Counted from the stretch's first letter, positions 1 to 9,132 are shown. The stretch: DNA of 64,000 nt from Selenomonadales bacterium (GCA_029975165.1 JARKPR010000003.1:62001-126000), one strand, 5' to 3'. Notes: generated by a model from the sequence alone, not told the origin. Translations and numbers: made by a program.

Positions 1-1129
1 GGATGGTGACGCCGATGAGGCGGCCGACGATGTAGGTGGCGGCGGCGGCGGCCAGGCCGAAGAGGGTCTGGCGGAGGCCGGCGAAGAGGACGGGTTTGCC
101 GGTGAAGAGGGTGATGGCGGCGCCGATGGCGAACAGGCCGGCGGCGCTGGCGGCGGCGCTTAGGGCGACGGCGGCCGTGCCGCCGAGGAAGAGGAAGGGC
201 AGGACGGGGACGACGGCGCCGACGGCGAAGAGGAGGAAGGAGGTGACGGCCGCTTCCCAGGCGTTGCCGCCGAGTTCGTCGGGGTCGAGGCCGAGTTCGT
301 CGCGAGCGAGGGCGTCCAAGGCGGTGGCGGGGTCGGACATGAGGCGGGCGGCGAGGAGGCGGGCGGTTTGTTCGTCGAGGCCGCGGGCCTGGTAGATGAG
401 GACGAGTTCTTCGGTTTCTTCCTCCGGCATGGCGGCGATTTCGTAGCGTTCGGTGCCGAGCTGTTTTTCGTAGAGTTCGCGCGAGCTCTGGACGGAGATC
501 CATTCGCCGAGGGCCATGGAGATGGCGCCGGCAAGGAGGCCGGCGAGGCCGGTGAGGAGGATGCCGCCGCCGGCGATTTCGGCGCCGGCGACGCCCATGA
601 CGAGGTTGAAGTTGGAGACGAGGCCGTCGCTGGCGCCGAGGACGGCGGCGCGCAGGGCGTTGCCGCCGGCGGCGCGGTGGCGGCCTTCCATTCTGGCGAG
701 GAAGCTGCCTTCGGCGCCGGCGCCGTGGCCGGCGCGGCTCATCTGCCGGAGGACGACGGCGTGGGAGCGTTCTTCGGCGATCATGCCGCCGGCTTCGGGC
801 TGGGCGGCGTAGCCGGCCGAGGCCTGGCGCTCGGTGTCGGCGAGGGTGGGGATGACGAGTCCGGGACCAAATTTGCCGGCCAGCCAGATGAGGGTGCGGG
901 TGCGCCAGTCGGGCCGGAAGGCGGGAACGGCGCCGCCGGCGGCGATGATGCGCCGCTCCCATTCGGCGGCGTGCCTGGTTTCGGTGGCGGCGAGGCGGCG
1001 GTAGACTTCGGCGAGCCGGGGGTCGGCCTCTTTGTCCGCGAGGGCGGCGTAGAGGGCGGCGCTGTTGCGCTCGTCGGCGAGGTTGTCGAGGTAACGGGCA
1101 AGGTCGGGTTTATCATGGGTTGCGGTCAC
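1..1129 (-). CDS. Ferritin-like domain fused to VIT1/CCC1 iron-manganese transporter (partial, 3' end outside window)
   Basis: Reading starts at a GTG (1129-1127) preceded by GGAGG about 6 nt upstream, and stays open to the left edge, so the C-terminus is missing. The first ~140 residues form a rubrerythrin/ferritin-like four-helix domain: Glu20, an ExxH pair (Glu50-His53) and a second E..H motif near residue 118 are the expected diiron ligands. The rest is a hydrophobic VIT1/CCC1 domain containing the family's GASDGLVSNFNLVMGV-type stretch. In known relatives (membrane-bound ferritin, MbfA-like) the soluble domain senses or oxidises Fe2+ and the membrane part exports Fe/Mn. The role here is inferred from domain order. 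It is a single gene with an A-family repeat lying between it and the DUF523 gene. Confidence 0.85.
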   Translation of the reverse strand, partial: MTATHDKPDLARYLDNLADERNSAALYAALADKEADPRLAEVYRRLAATETRHAAEWERRIIAAGGAVPAFRPDWRTRTLIWLAGKFGPGLVIPTLADTERQASAGYAAQPEAGGMIAEERSHAVVLRQMSRAGHGAGAEGSFLARMEGRHRAAGGNALRAAVLGASDGLVSNFNLVMGVAGAEIAGGGILLTGLAGLLAGAISMALGEWISVQSSRELYEKQLGTERYEIAAMPEEETEELVLIYQARGLDEQTARLLAARLMSDPATALDALARDELGLDPDELGGNAWEAAVTSFLLFAVGAVVPVLPFLFLGGTAAVALSAAASAAGLFAIGAAITLFTGKPVLFAGLRQTLFGLAAAAATYIVGRLIGVTI

Positions 1130-1178
1130 TTATCATTCCTCCGTAAGTAAAGCGTCCCTCCGTCTTCTTGAACTGTGC

Positions 1179-1340
1179 GCAGGCCGTTCAGGGCCGCCAG
1201 ATGCAAGGCGCACCGGAAGGGCGAGCCGCGCCGCGTACATGGAAGTACGCAAGCAATCGCCCTGATAAGTCAGACGCACGACGCTTCAGCGACGATGCGG
1301 CCGCTTACAACGCCGCAGATGGCGGTCATCAACGGCCTGC
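1179..1340 (-). repeat. Family A palindromic element, copy A1
   Basis: Imperfect long hairpin with arms GCAGGCCGTT (1179-) and AACGGCCTGC (-1340). Inside are the family landmarks AGATGCAAGGCGC near the left arm and AACGCCGCAGAT near the right arm, plus an internal GTAC-containing stem. The right arm overlaps the last codons and the TGA stop of the DUF523 gene. Other copies: A2-A6 in this list. Confidence 0.75.
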
Positions 1341-1811
1341 CCCCAATATCTGCGATATCACCTCTTCGGTGAGGTCGAGTTCGGTGTATAACTGTATGCC
1401 TATTGCGGCGAGGGCAGCGGCAAGCACTCCGTTCCCTGGTATTTGGCGGTGGGTGAACGTACCGTCGTAGATGCGGCCGACGCCGCAGGAGGGGCTGCGG
1501 GCTTTGAGGATGGCGGCGGCGACGGCCTGGGCGCCGGCGAGGCGGGCGAGCTGTTCGGCGCCGCGGACGAAGGGGACGGTGAGGTCGGTGCCTTGGGGGT
1601 CGATGACTTTGGCGCGGCCGGCGAGGACGTCCGCCCCCGTGCCGCCGAGGATTTCGCACGGCTGGCGGGGGGTGGGCAGGCCGCCTAGCTGCTCGGGACA
1701 GACGGGGAGGCAGCGGGCGGCGACGCCGGGGGCGAGGAGGGACGGACAGAGGTTGTGGCCGCCGTCGTAGCGGGTGCAGAGGCCGAGGAGGCAGGCGCTG
1801 ACGAGTATCAT
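1329..1811 (-). CDS. DUF523 family protein
   Basis: A 160-aa protein starting MILVSACLLG, the hallmark N-terminus of DUF523. It has further conserved cysteines (LCTRYDG, a VCPEQLGG block and the SPSCG motif around residue 115). The start is the ATG at 1811, with GGAAAGGAA just upstream; longer in-frame extensions run into repeat B1 and are unlikely. Biochemical function is unknown; conserved Cys residues suggest metal or Fe-S binding. The last codons, including TGA, lie within the arm of repeat A1, and repeat B1 ends about 130 nt upstream of the start, so this gene is bracketed by both repeat families. Confidence 0.85.
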   Translation of the reverse strand: MILVSACLLGLCTRYDGGHNLCPSLLAPGVAARCLPVCPEQLGGLPTPRQPCEILGGTGADVLAGRAKVIDPQGTDLTVPFVRGAEQLARLAGAQAVAAAILKARSPSCGVGRIYDGTFTHRQIPGNGVLAAALAAIGIQLYTELDLTEEVISQILGAGR

Positions 1812-1944
1812 TTTGGTTTCCTTTCCGGAGCGAGTTTCCTTTTCCAGATTATTCCCATGCCGGCCGGCAAAATCCTGCCGGCGGAAGAAATGTTTGTTTC
1901 GCCGGGAAACAAAAAAAGAAGCAGACGGTGCTGCTTCGGGGTTT

Positions 1945-2162
1945 TGCGAGCGGAGAACGCAGGCGTACTGCGCCCATGCTCCGGCCAAACGCGCCGTAGG
2001 CTTGGGCCGACACTGCCGCACCGTCGCCAACAGTCTCCATGACTGATGGCTCCTCGCCCGGCCGTCCATGGCCGGGCGTGCGTTGTGTTACCGGCCTCTG
2101 CGCCAACGGCGCGTAACGGCCTCCGCAACGGCTCCGTACGCCTGCGTTCTCCGCCGCCTGCG
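1945..2162 (-). repeat. Family B structured element, copy B1
   Basis: The outer stem pairs GGAGAACGCAGGCGTAC on the left with GTACGCCTGCGTTCTCC on the right. The core from about 2021 to 2083 is almost identical to copies B2 and B3 (one inserted base) and contains the hairpin CGCCCGGCCgtccatGGCCGGGCG. The stem sequences differ from B2 and B3 but remain complementary. It lies upstream of the DUF523 start when read on the minus strand. Confidence 0.75.
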
Positions 2163-2206
2163 GCATGAAGTGTCAGGACATTCGTTCCTAAAAATCATGA
2201 ACTGCC

Positions 2207-2388
2207 GCGGCCGGTCATAAGCGAAACTTGGCTTGGACGCTTTTTGTCCGAGCCTTAGTTGAGCTATCCGCGCCCCAAGGCGCGGGGAAGTGCCCAGATG
2301 CTAGGCGTCTCGCCTGGCGTGCCGCGACGCGTACTCGGAACGTACGCTAGCAAGCGCCAGGCGGAACAACAACGCAGATGGGGGCTTA

Positions 2389-2399
<11 letters not shown>
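2207..2399 (-). repeat. Family A palindromic element, copy A2 (longest)
   Basis: Arms GCGGCCGGT (2207-2215) and ACCGGCCGC (2391-2399) enclose an enlarged interior with extra hairpins (GCTTGGACgctttttGTCCGAGC and GCGCCCCaaggcGCGGGG) before the family landmarks CAGATGCTAGGCG and AACGCAGATGGGGGC. The last codons and TGA of ogt are part of the right arm. Confidence 0.7.
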
Positions 2400-2857
<458 letters not shown>

Positions 2858-2865
<8 letters not shown>

Positions 2866-3421
2866 CGGCGGGCCTCCTTTGCTGCGTCCAGGCGCGCGGC
2901 GAGCTGCCGGTGCCGGCCCGGAAGGCGGCGAAGAAGCGGCCTGGGGTGTTGAAGCCGACTTCGTAGGCGATGCCTGTGCCGCTCATGGCGCCGGCGAGGA
3001 GGAGGTCCTGGGCTTTGGCGATGCGGACGGCGCGGAGGTATTGGCGGAGGGTGAGGCCGGTGTGGCGCTTGAAGAGCCGGGCGAGATGGGAGCGGCTGAG
3101 GCCGATGCGCCGCGGCAGGCCGGCGAGGAGGGCGGGGTCGCGGTATTCGCTCTCTAACAGGCGGCAGGCGGCCTGGACGGTGGCGGGGTCGGGGGCGGTG
3201 GCGGCGTCGGGGCGGCAGCGCTTGCAGGGGCGAAAGCCCTGGGCGAGAGCGGCGGCCGCGTCGGGGAAGAAGAGGGTGTTTTCGCGGCGGGGCGGCCGCG
3301 ATTTGCAGGAGGGGCGGCAGAAGATGCCGGTGGTTTTTACGCCGTAGCAGAAGATGCCGTCGTAGCGGGGGTCGGAGGCGGCGACGGCCTGCCACATGGT
3401 TTCGTCGGTGAGGTTGGGCAT
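2858..3421 (-). CDS. adaA: Ada-type methylphosphotriester repair/AraC transcriptional regulator
   Basis: 187 aa. The N-terminus is the Ada zinc domain that takes methyl groups from DNA phosphotriesters, with four zinc-ligand cysteines in the pattern FCRPSC...PCKRC (Cys about 35, 39, 68, 71). The C-terminus is an AraC-type double helix-turn-helix (SRSHLARLFKRHTG and AYEVGFNTPGRFFAAFR). This split arrangement, Ada-AraC plus separate Ogt, matches the Bacillus adaA/adaB layout, in which the methylated protein activates its own operon. The start is the ATG at 3421 with AGGTG upstream. Another ATG farther upstream would add a low-complexity leader and is less likely. Confidence 0.92.
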
Positions 3422-3595
3422 GGTGGCACCTCGCGTTGTGTGTCGTTGTTTTTCTATGTATAGCATATCACATGGCGGCGGTTTTTTCGTCCCGATTTGT
3501 GCTGTGTAATTCGCCGCCGCCGCGGGCAGGATTTGTCGCAACGGGGCCGAATAGCGAACAATGTGCAATGATTTTCCACTAGCGGAGGAAGGTTT

Positions 3596-5146
3596 ATGGG
3601 CAGATTTGCGGTTGTGTTCGTTTTAGCGGCTGTGCTTTTGGGGGCGGCGGTTCCCGCCGCGGCGCAGACGATCGTGTATGTGCCGTTCGATAACCGCCCG
3701 GTGAGCCTGGATTATGTGGTGGATACGGCGAGGGCGGCCGGGCTGGAGGTGGTGACGCCGCCGGCGGATCTGCTGGGCAGCCGCACGGCGCCGGGCAATC
3801 CGGAGCTGCTGTGGCGGTGGCTGCTGGAGAACAGCAATACGGCGGATGCGGTGGTGGCGTCGAGCGATGCTTTGCTGTACGGAAGTCTGGTAGGGTCACG
3901 GACGCATGAGCTGAGCGAGCAGGTGATCGAGGAGCGGCTGGCGGGGTTCGCGGTGCTGAAGGCGCTGCGGCCGGGCCTCAGGCTGTATGTTTTCGGGACG
4001 ATCATGCGCACGCCGCGGGCGAGCGCGGGCGGCACGGAGCCGGGGTATTACGAGATGTACGGCCCGAGTATTTTCCGGATCACGGCTTTGCAGGACAAGG
4101 GGGAGACGGCCGGGCTGACGCGCGGCGAGGAGGCGGAGCTGGCGGCGCTGCTGGCGGCGGTGCCGGAGAGGGTGCTGGCGGATTGGTTTGCGCGGCGGGA
4201 TAAGAATTACGCGGCGAATGTTAAGCTGCTGTCGTATGCGCGGGACGGGACGCTGGCGTATTTCCTGCTGGGGCGCGACGATTGCGCGCCCCATTCGCAG
4301 TCGCACCGGGAGTGGCGCCATATCGCCCGCGAGACGGAGGGGCTGCCGGCGTCCAAGTTCGTTTCGTTCCCAGGGGCCGATCAGCTGGGAATGCTGATGG
4401 TGGTGCGGGCGACGAACGACGCGGCGGTGCGGATGCCGCTGGTGCAGGTTTTTTATGCGCCGGGGGCGGGGCCGGAGACGGTGGCGACTTATGAGGATAC
4501 GGCGGTGGGCACGAATGTGGCCGAGCATGTGGTGGCGGCCGGGGGTCTGCTGATGACGGGCCGGCGGCCCGATCTGGTGCTGGCGGTGAATACGCCGGAG
4601 GCCGGGACGACGCATGAGGCGGGCAGCGCGCGGAACGGCCGGGCGATGACGGCGGCGCGGTATGTTTTCGCCGGGAAGGTGGCCGGGGCGGTGGCCGGGG
4701 GGCAGCAGGTGGCGGTGGCCGACGTGGCGTTCGCGAACGGGGCGGATAACGCGCTGATGGCGGAGCTGGCCCGGCGCGGCCTGCTGTTTAGGCTGGCGGC
4801 TTATTCGGGCTGGAATACGGCGAGCAATACGCTGGGGTATGCGATCGGCCAGGGGCTGCTGGCGCCGCGGATGACGGCGGCGGCCAAGGACCGCCTGCTG
4901 GCGACGAGGCTGCTGGATGATTGGGCGTACCAGGCGAATGTGCGCGGGGCGGTCGGCCGGGAGGTGCTGTTCCCGGCGGGCGGGAGCTGGTTTTATCTGA
5001 ACGGTTTGGCCCCCAGGGTGACGGCGGAGACGGAGCGGCGCCTGCGGGCGTTCGCGGCGGCGAGTTTCCCGGAATATGAGTTGGGCAGGATGCGGGTGTC
5101 GTTCCCGTGGAACAGGATGTTCGAGGTGGATGTGAAGCTGCCGTAG
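3596..5146 (+). CDS. DUF4127 family secreted protein
   Basis: 516 aa with a clear signal peptide (hydrophobic residues 5-20, cleavage likely after AAAQ). The mature part begins IVYVPFDNRPVSLDY, the characteristic opening of DUF4127 proteins. Function is not established. The start ATG follows GGAGGAAGG at ideal spacing. It is a single gene, divergent from ada-ogt, followed by a GC-rich hairpin at 5161. Export, and probably a periplasmic or surface location, are inferred from the signal peptide only. Confidence 0.85.
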   Translation: MGRFAVVFVLAAVLLGAAVPAAAQTIVYVPFDNRPVSLDYVVDTARAAGLEVVTPPADLLGSRTAPGNPELLWRWLLENSNTADAVVASSDALLYGSLVGSRTHELSEQVIEERLAGFAVLKALRPGLRLYVFGTIMRTPRASAGGTEPGYYEMYGPSIFRITALQDKGETAGLTRGEEAELAALLAAVPERVLADWFARRDKNYAANVKLLSYARDGTLAYFLLGRDDCAPHSQSHREWRHIARETEGLPASKFVSFPGADQLGMLMVVRATNDAAVRMPLVQVFYAPGAGPETVATYEDTAVGTNVAEHVVAAGGLLMTGRRPDLVLAVNTPEAGTTHEAGSARNGRAMTAARYVFAGKVAGAVAGGQQVAVADVAFANGADNALMAELARRGLLFRLAAYSGWNTASNTLGYAIGQGLLAPRMTAAAKDRLLATRLLDDWAYQANVRGAVGREVLFPAGGSWFYLNGLAPRVTAETERRLRAFAAASFPEYELGRMRVSFPWNRMFEVDVKLP

Positions 5147-5160
5147 GAGTTAGATGAAAA

Positions 5161-5190
5161 GGCGGCCGGCGGGATGCCGGCCGCCGTCTT
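5161..5190 (+). terminator. Probable terminator of the DUF4127 gene
   Basis: Ten-base-pair hairpin GGCGGCCGGC/GCCGGCCGCC starting 15 nt after the stop codon; the following tract is only weakly T-rich. Confidence 0.55.
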
Positions 5191-5490
5191 CGTCGCCGTA
5201 GCCGTTGTCGTTGCGGTCCGTAGCGAATCCTTCCTGCGGAAAATAATACAAATCATCGAGGTATTGTACTTATGCGGCCGTGAGCCCCGGCGAATGGCTC
5301 ATCACCGGCGCTGGCGAGGCCAGGGGGGCGACGTCTGCGGCGGCGGTGAATTGGCGTTGCGCTTATTTTACCACGGCGCGGCTTGGCGATGAATTTCACG
5401 TCGCCAGGCCTTTTATTTATAAGACCCATGAGTCCGTTTGCATATTTTGTCCGGCAAGACGATTGTATTACTATTATTGTAATTACAGTA

Positions 5491-5519
5491 TATATTGTTT
5501 ATGCTTATTGGCTTGTCAA
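5491..5519 (-). promoter_or_regulatory. Promoter-like sequence reading left
   Basis: TTGACA, a 17-nt spacer and AATATA on the minus strand. The likely transcript start is followed by TGTAATTACAATAATAG. No annotated gene is in a position to use it. Confidence 0.4.
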
Positions 5520-5619
5520 GTTGGCGATGGCCCCTCCCCTGCTTTCATCCTGCGCCAGACGGCGATAATTTTCGCGCAACCGGACGGGTTACTGCTGTCA
5601 AGGCCCGGATTTGTTGGGT

Positions 5620-5650
5620 TTGTCAAAAAGCGGTCGGAACGGCATATAAT
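5620..5650 (+). promoter_or_regulatory. Promoter-like sequence reading right
   Basis: TTGTCA, a 19-nt spacer (18 if TGTCAA is used) and TATAAT on the plus strand, followed by TACAATAAC and TTACAATAAAC repeats. There is no identifiable gene before the oppositely oriented dehydrogenase. Confidence 0.35.
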
Positions 5651-5859
5651 TACAATAACTACAATTATTACAATAAACACTAGTCAATTTTGGTTTGTTG
5701 TTGTCGGGGATCGATTTTGTCTTTGGTGGCGGCCGGTATTTTCCTGTTTATTCCAGTTGTCTCAGCCGGAAAAGAGGCGGCAGGAGGCCCCAGGAGGCAC
5801 AAAATCGCCGGCCTGCGACAGAAGCCTTTGCGGCCGCTTTCAACGCCTTCTGGGGGCTG

Positions 5860-6804
5860 TCAGGCGGTACGGCAGTCGAAGATGCCTTTGAGGCCGTTGG
5901 GCGGGGCGAAGGCGGCCGGGAAGTCGGCCAGAGGGTAGGGGCCGCCGACGAGGGGGGCGACGTCGACGAGGCGCCGCTCCAGGAGGCGGAGGGCGGCGGC
6001 GAGCGGGCCGCAGCGGGAGCCGACGAGGGTGAGTTCGTTGACCACCCACAGGGTGGAGGACAGGGTGGCGTCGCCGGCGAAGGTGCTTTTGAGGACGATG
6101 CGGCCGCGGGGCTTGACGAGGTTCTGGGCGAGGGCGAGGCCGCCGGGGTTGCCGGTGCATTCGACGACGAGGTCGCAGGGGGCGAGGGTGCCGGCCTGGC
6201 CTTCGAGGACGGTCTCGGCCCGGCCGGCGAGGAGGGCGAGCTTGGCGGCGTGGCGGCCGACGACGGTGAGGTGGCAGCCGGTGAGGCTGAGGACGCGGGC
6301 GACGAGCTGGCCGAGTTTGCCGTCGCCGAGGACGGCGACGCGCTCGCTGGGCCGGATGTGGCATTGATCGCAGATTTCGAGGGCGGCGGCCAGCGGCTCG
6401 GCGAAGACGGCTTCGAGGTCGCCGACGCCCGGCGGCACGGCGCGAAGGTTGGCGAGGGGGACTGTGAGCCAGTCGGCGAAGGCGCCGTCTTTGCCGCTGA
6501 TGCCGAGGACGCGGCGGCCCTCGCAGTGGTTGGGGAGGCCGGCCAGGCAGCGGGGGCAGCGGCCGCAGCCGAGGTTGATGTCAGCGACGACCCGTTGGCC
6601 TTCCCACCCCGCCCCTTGTTCGACGACGCCGACGAATTCGTGGCCGAGGATGCCGGTGAAGCCTTTGTAGCCGGCGAGGATTTCGCGGTCGGTGTTGCAG
6701 ACGCCGGCGTAATGGACGCGGACGAGGGCCTCGCCGGGGGCGGGCCGGGGGGCCGGGTGGTCGTCGCGGCAGCGAAGCTGGCCGTCGAAGTAGAGGCAGC
6801 GCAT
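5860..6804 (-). CDS. Zinc-dependent medium-chain alcohol dehydrogenase family protein
   Basis: 314 aa, slightly short for the family (usually 340-350). It has the catalytic zinc region (CNTDRE, GHEF), the four-cysteine structural zinc lobe (CGRCPRCLAGLPNHC, around residues 78-92), and a Rossmann motif VLGDGKLGQLVA in place of the usual GxGxxG. Substrate cannot be read from the sequence; it probably oxidises a secondary alcohol or polyol with NAD(P). The start ATG has AAAGGAGG upstream. The gene stands alone, separated from the rhomboid operon by a terminator hairpin. Confidence 0.85.
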   Translation of the reverse strand: MRCLYFDGQLRCRDDHPAPRPAPGEALVRVHYAGVCNTDREILAGYKGFTGILGHEFVGVVEQGAGWEGQRVVADINLGCGRCPRCLAGLPNHCEGRRVLGISGKDGAFADWLTVPLANLRAVPPGVGDLEAVFAEPLAAALEICDQCHIRPSERVAVLGDGKLGQLVARVLSLTGCHLTVVGRHAAKLALLAGRAETVLEGQAGTLAPCDLVVECTGNPGGLALAQNLVKPRGRIVLKSTFAGDATLSSTLWVVNELTLVGSRCGPLAAALRLLERRLVDVAPLVGGPYPLADFPAAFAPPNGLKGIFDCRTA

Positions 6805-6824
6805 GGGGGACCTCCTTTAGAAAC

Positions 6825-6857
6825 GGCCCGCCCTGGAGGGGGCGGGCCGACCTTTTT
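6825..6857 (-). terminator. Hairpin between rhomboid operon and dehydrogenase
   Basis: GGCCCGCCC/GGGCGGGCC stem just after the rhomboid stop codon. On the plus strand it is followed by a run of five T, and on the minus strand by GTTTCT. It most likely ends the rhomboid transcript. Confidence 0.55.
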
Positions 6858-6862
6858 ATGGA

Positions 6863-8311
6863 TTATTTCGCTGCGGGGCGGAGGGCGCGGAGGCGGGCTT
6901 CGGCGAAGCGGATTTCGGCCAGCCAGGCGGAGCGGTCTTTGTTGGCGTCGCTGATGAACAGGGAGTAGCGGTTGGTGGCGTCGGCCTTATGGCCCTGACG
7001 TTCGGACCGGAGGGCGGCGATGAGGTTGTCGAGCACTTTCTGCGAGGCGTCCATGGTGCGCGCTTTGGCGAGCAGCTCGATGGCCTGGGGGTAGTCGCCT
7101 TGGTAGGCGCGGATGAGGCCGAGGTTGCCGTAGGCGGGAGCGTAACCGGGGTCGATCGCGATTATGGCGTCGAAGTCGGCGCGGGCGGCGGCGTAGTCGC
7201 CGACGAGGATGGCGGCGTAGCCGCGGCTGTTGAGGAGGTTGACGTCGCGGGGCGCAAGAGCGAGGGCCTGCGAGTAGTGTTCGATGGCCTTGGGGAACTG
7301 CTCGCGCCCGTAGTATATTTGGCCGACGACGTAGAAGGCGTGGGCGCTCCGCGGGTTCAGGCGCAGGTAGGCGTCAAGGTCGACGAAGCCGGCGTCAAAT
7401 TGGCCGTTACTGGTGTATAGCAGGCCGCGGATGTAAAGCATGTAGGTGTTGGCGGGGTTTTTCTCGATGGCGCGGGTGGCGGCGGCGATGGCGGCCGGCC
7501 GGTCGCCGTAATGGAACCAGGCCTGGGCTTCGGCGGCGGCGAGGTAGCCGGCGGCGAACAGCCACAGGGCGGCGGGGAGGGCGAAGGCGGCGGCGAGCAG
7601 GCCTTTGACGGCCGGGGAGTAGGTGCGGCTTTCCTGGCCGAGGACGGGGCGGATGACGAGGACGGCGGCCGCGCCGCCGAGGCAGCCGCCGAGGTGGGCC
7701 CAGTTGTCGACGAACGGTTGGGTGAAGCCGATGAAGATCTGGTAGACGGCGAGCAGGCCGACGAAGGCGCCGATGGCCCGGTCGCGGACGTAGAAGTCGG
7801 CCCGGCGGCGGTAGAAGACGACGGCCAGCGCACCCATGAGGCCGAAGATGGCGCCGGAGGCGCCGACGGCCGGGCCCGGCGACATGGCGAGGCTGAGGAG
7901 CGAGCCGGTGAGGGCGGCGAAGAGGTAGATGGCGGCGGTGCGCGCCAGGCCGAAAGCGTGCTCGGTGCCGAGGCCGAGGATGTAGAGGAAGATGCTGTTG
8001 CCGAGGATGTGGTCGAAGCCGCCGTGGAGGAAGGCGGCGGTGAAGAGGCGCCACCACTCGCCGGCAAGGACGCTGTCGCGGTGGAGGGCGCCGGCGGCGA
8101 TGATGGCTTGCTGGTCGGCGAGGGCGCCGGTGGCGATTTCCCACAGGAAGGCGGCGGCGTTGGCGAGGAGGAGGAGGACGACGAAGAGGGGGAAGTAGGA
8201 CATGCCTTTTTCGAAGGGGACGCGGGGGTCCTGGGGGCGGGCGGGGACGAGCATGTCGGGGGTGATGAGGAGGGGCCGCTCCTCGGGCGGGGCGGGCGGC
8301 TGGTATTCCAT
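6863..8311 (-). CDS. Rhomboid family intramembrane serine protease with C-terminal TPR repeats
   Basis: 482 aa. The membrane part (residues about 40-280) has the rhomboid catalytic serine in GASGAIFG (about residue 150) and the catalytic histidine in NWAHLGG (about residue 205). The HGGFDHILGN loop-1/TM2 motif is also present. The C-terminal ~190 residues are tetratricopeptide repeats (AHAFYVVGQIYYGREQFPKA and two more), probably a cytosolic partner-binding module. Its ATG overlaps the TAA of the upstream gene in a TAATG junction, so the two are co-translated. Substrate is unknown; other rhomboid-TPR fusions (for example YqgP/GluP) act in membrane protein quality control. Confidence 0.9.
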   Translation of the reverse strand: MEYQPPAPPEERPLLITPDMLVPARPQDPRVPFEKGMSYFPLFVVLLLLANAAAFLWEIATGALADQQAIIAAGALHRDSVLAGEWWRLFTAAFLHGGFDHILGNSIFLYILGLGTEHAFGLARTAAIYLFAALTGSLLSLAMSPGPAVGASGAIFGLMGALAVVFYRRRADFYVRDRAIGAFVGLLAVYQIFIGFTQPFVDNWAHLGGCLGGAAAVLVIRPVLGQESRTYSPAVKGLLAAAFALPAALWLFAAGYLAAAEAQAWFHYGDRPAAIAAATRAIEKNPANTYMLYIRGLLYTSNGQFDAGFVDLDAYLRLNPRSAHAFYVVGQIYYGREQFPKAIEHYSQALALAPRDVNLLNSRGYAAILVGDYAAARADFDAIIAIDPGYAPAYGNLGLIRAYQGDYPQAIELLAKARTMDASQKVLDNLIAALRSERQGHKADATNRYSLFISDANKDRSAWLAEIRFAEARLRALRPAAK

Positions 8312-9132
8312 TAGCGTCCCTCCCCGGTGTCGAGCAGCACGCCCAGGGCGAGGGCGATGCGCCGGTCGATCGTGCGGTCGGCGTCTTCGCTCATGTCGAG
8401 GGTATAGCGGTCGAAGATAGTGAGCTTGCGGTTGAATTCGCCCAGGACGCGTTCGCCGTCGGGGGCGTAGAGGACGAAGTTGGTGCGGAAGGCGGCGAAG
8501 TCGATGAGGAGGCCGGTGAGGCGGCGGAGCAGCGAGAGGATGATGGAGTCCTCGCGGGCGAACATTAGCAGGGCGCCGTCGGGGCCGTAGACCCGCCAGC
8601 GCTTGCGGAGGAAGTCGGTGAAGCGGTTTTTTTTGTAGGTGGCGAGGACGTGGCCGGCGGGGTCGCGGAGGGTGAAGCGGGTGGTGGGGAACTGGACGAA
8701 ATAGTCTTGGGTGACGGTGAGGAGGACGGCCTGTTTGCGGTCGTCGGGGTAGAAGAAGATGTCCCGCCGGGGGCCGATGAAGTAGGCGGCGAGGACGACG
8801 AACCAGCCGATGCTGAGGTTGGGCGCGACGATGGCGAAGACGATGAGGATAGTAAAGTAGATGGTGATGGCGGCCACGATTCTCTGCCCGATGAGCGCGG
8901 GGCGCTGGACGTACATGAGGGGGACGCCCTCGTCGTCGCGGATGTAGTATTTGGTGCTGATGGCAAAGTGCTTTTCGCGCAGTTGGAAGATATCGCGGTC
9001 GAACAGGATCGGGAGCGTTTTTTCCGGCGCGCGGAAGACGCTGCCGCACGCCGGGCATTCCAGCAGGCGGCCGGCGTACTGGTCCTTGAGGTTGTAGCGG
9101 ATGCCGCAGGCGCAGTCGACAGGCACGGACAA
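8311..9132 (-). CDS. Zinc-ribbon membrane protein with LURP-one/scramblase-like domain
   Basis: 273 aa, TTG start at 9132 after a GGGGGAG site. An N-terminal zinc ribbon (CACG...CPACG, residues about 8-30) is followed by repeated beta-rich segments (FQLREKHFAISTKYYI, VLLTVTQDYF, TFDRYT-like). These resemble the LURP-one-related/tubby-like barrel fold, with a two-helix hydrophobic insertion around residues 85-125. That fold assignment is by eye and tentative. The stop codon overlaps the rhomboid start by one base, so it may be a regulator, substrate or adaptor of that protease. Confidence 0.6.
   Translation of the reverse strand: MSVPVDCACGIRYNLKDQYAGRLLECPACGSVFRAPEKTLPILFDRDIFQLREKHFAISTKYYIRDDEGVPLMYVQRPALIGQRIVAAITIYFTILIVFAIVAPNLSIGWFVVLAAYFIGPRRDIFFYPDDRKQAVLLTVTQDYFVQFPTTRFTLRDPAGHVLATYKKNRFTDFLRKRWRVYGPDGALLMFAREDSIILSLLRRLTGLLIDFAAFRTNFVLYAPDGERVLGEFNRKLTIFDRYTLDMSEDADRTIDRRIALALGVLLDTGEGR

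Larger units (their letters stand above)
5191..5859. other. Gene-free interval with back-to-back promoter-like sequences
   Basis: About 670 bp lie between two convergent genes (DUF4127 and the dehydrogenase). No frame carries a ribosome site, plausible start and family resemblance. The middle is much more AT-rich than the surroundings and holds two outward-facing promoter-like sequences (listed separately). Each is followed by repeats of a TACAATAA-like motif. Confidence 0.5.

Noticed and set aside
5280-5891. 203-codon plus-strand open frame in the gap after DUF4127
   Set aside because: No ribosome site, odd composition (runs of Tyr and Ile from AT repeats), no family resemblance, and its end runs into the dehydrogenase antisense.
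5690-5938. 82-codon plus-strand frame with a hydrophobic N-terminus after the rightward promoter
   Set aside because: A short hydrophobic stretch is present, but there is no ribosome site and the second half is antisense to the dehydrogenase gene.
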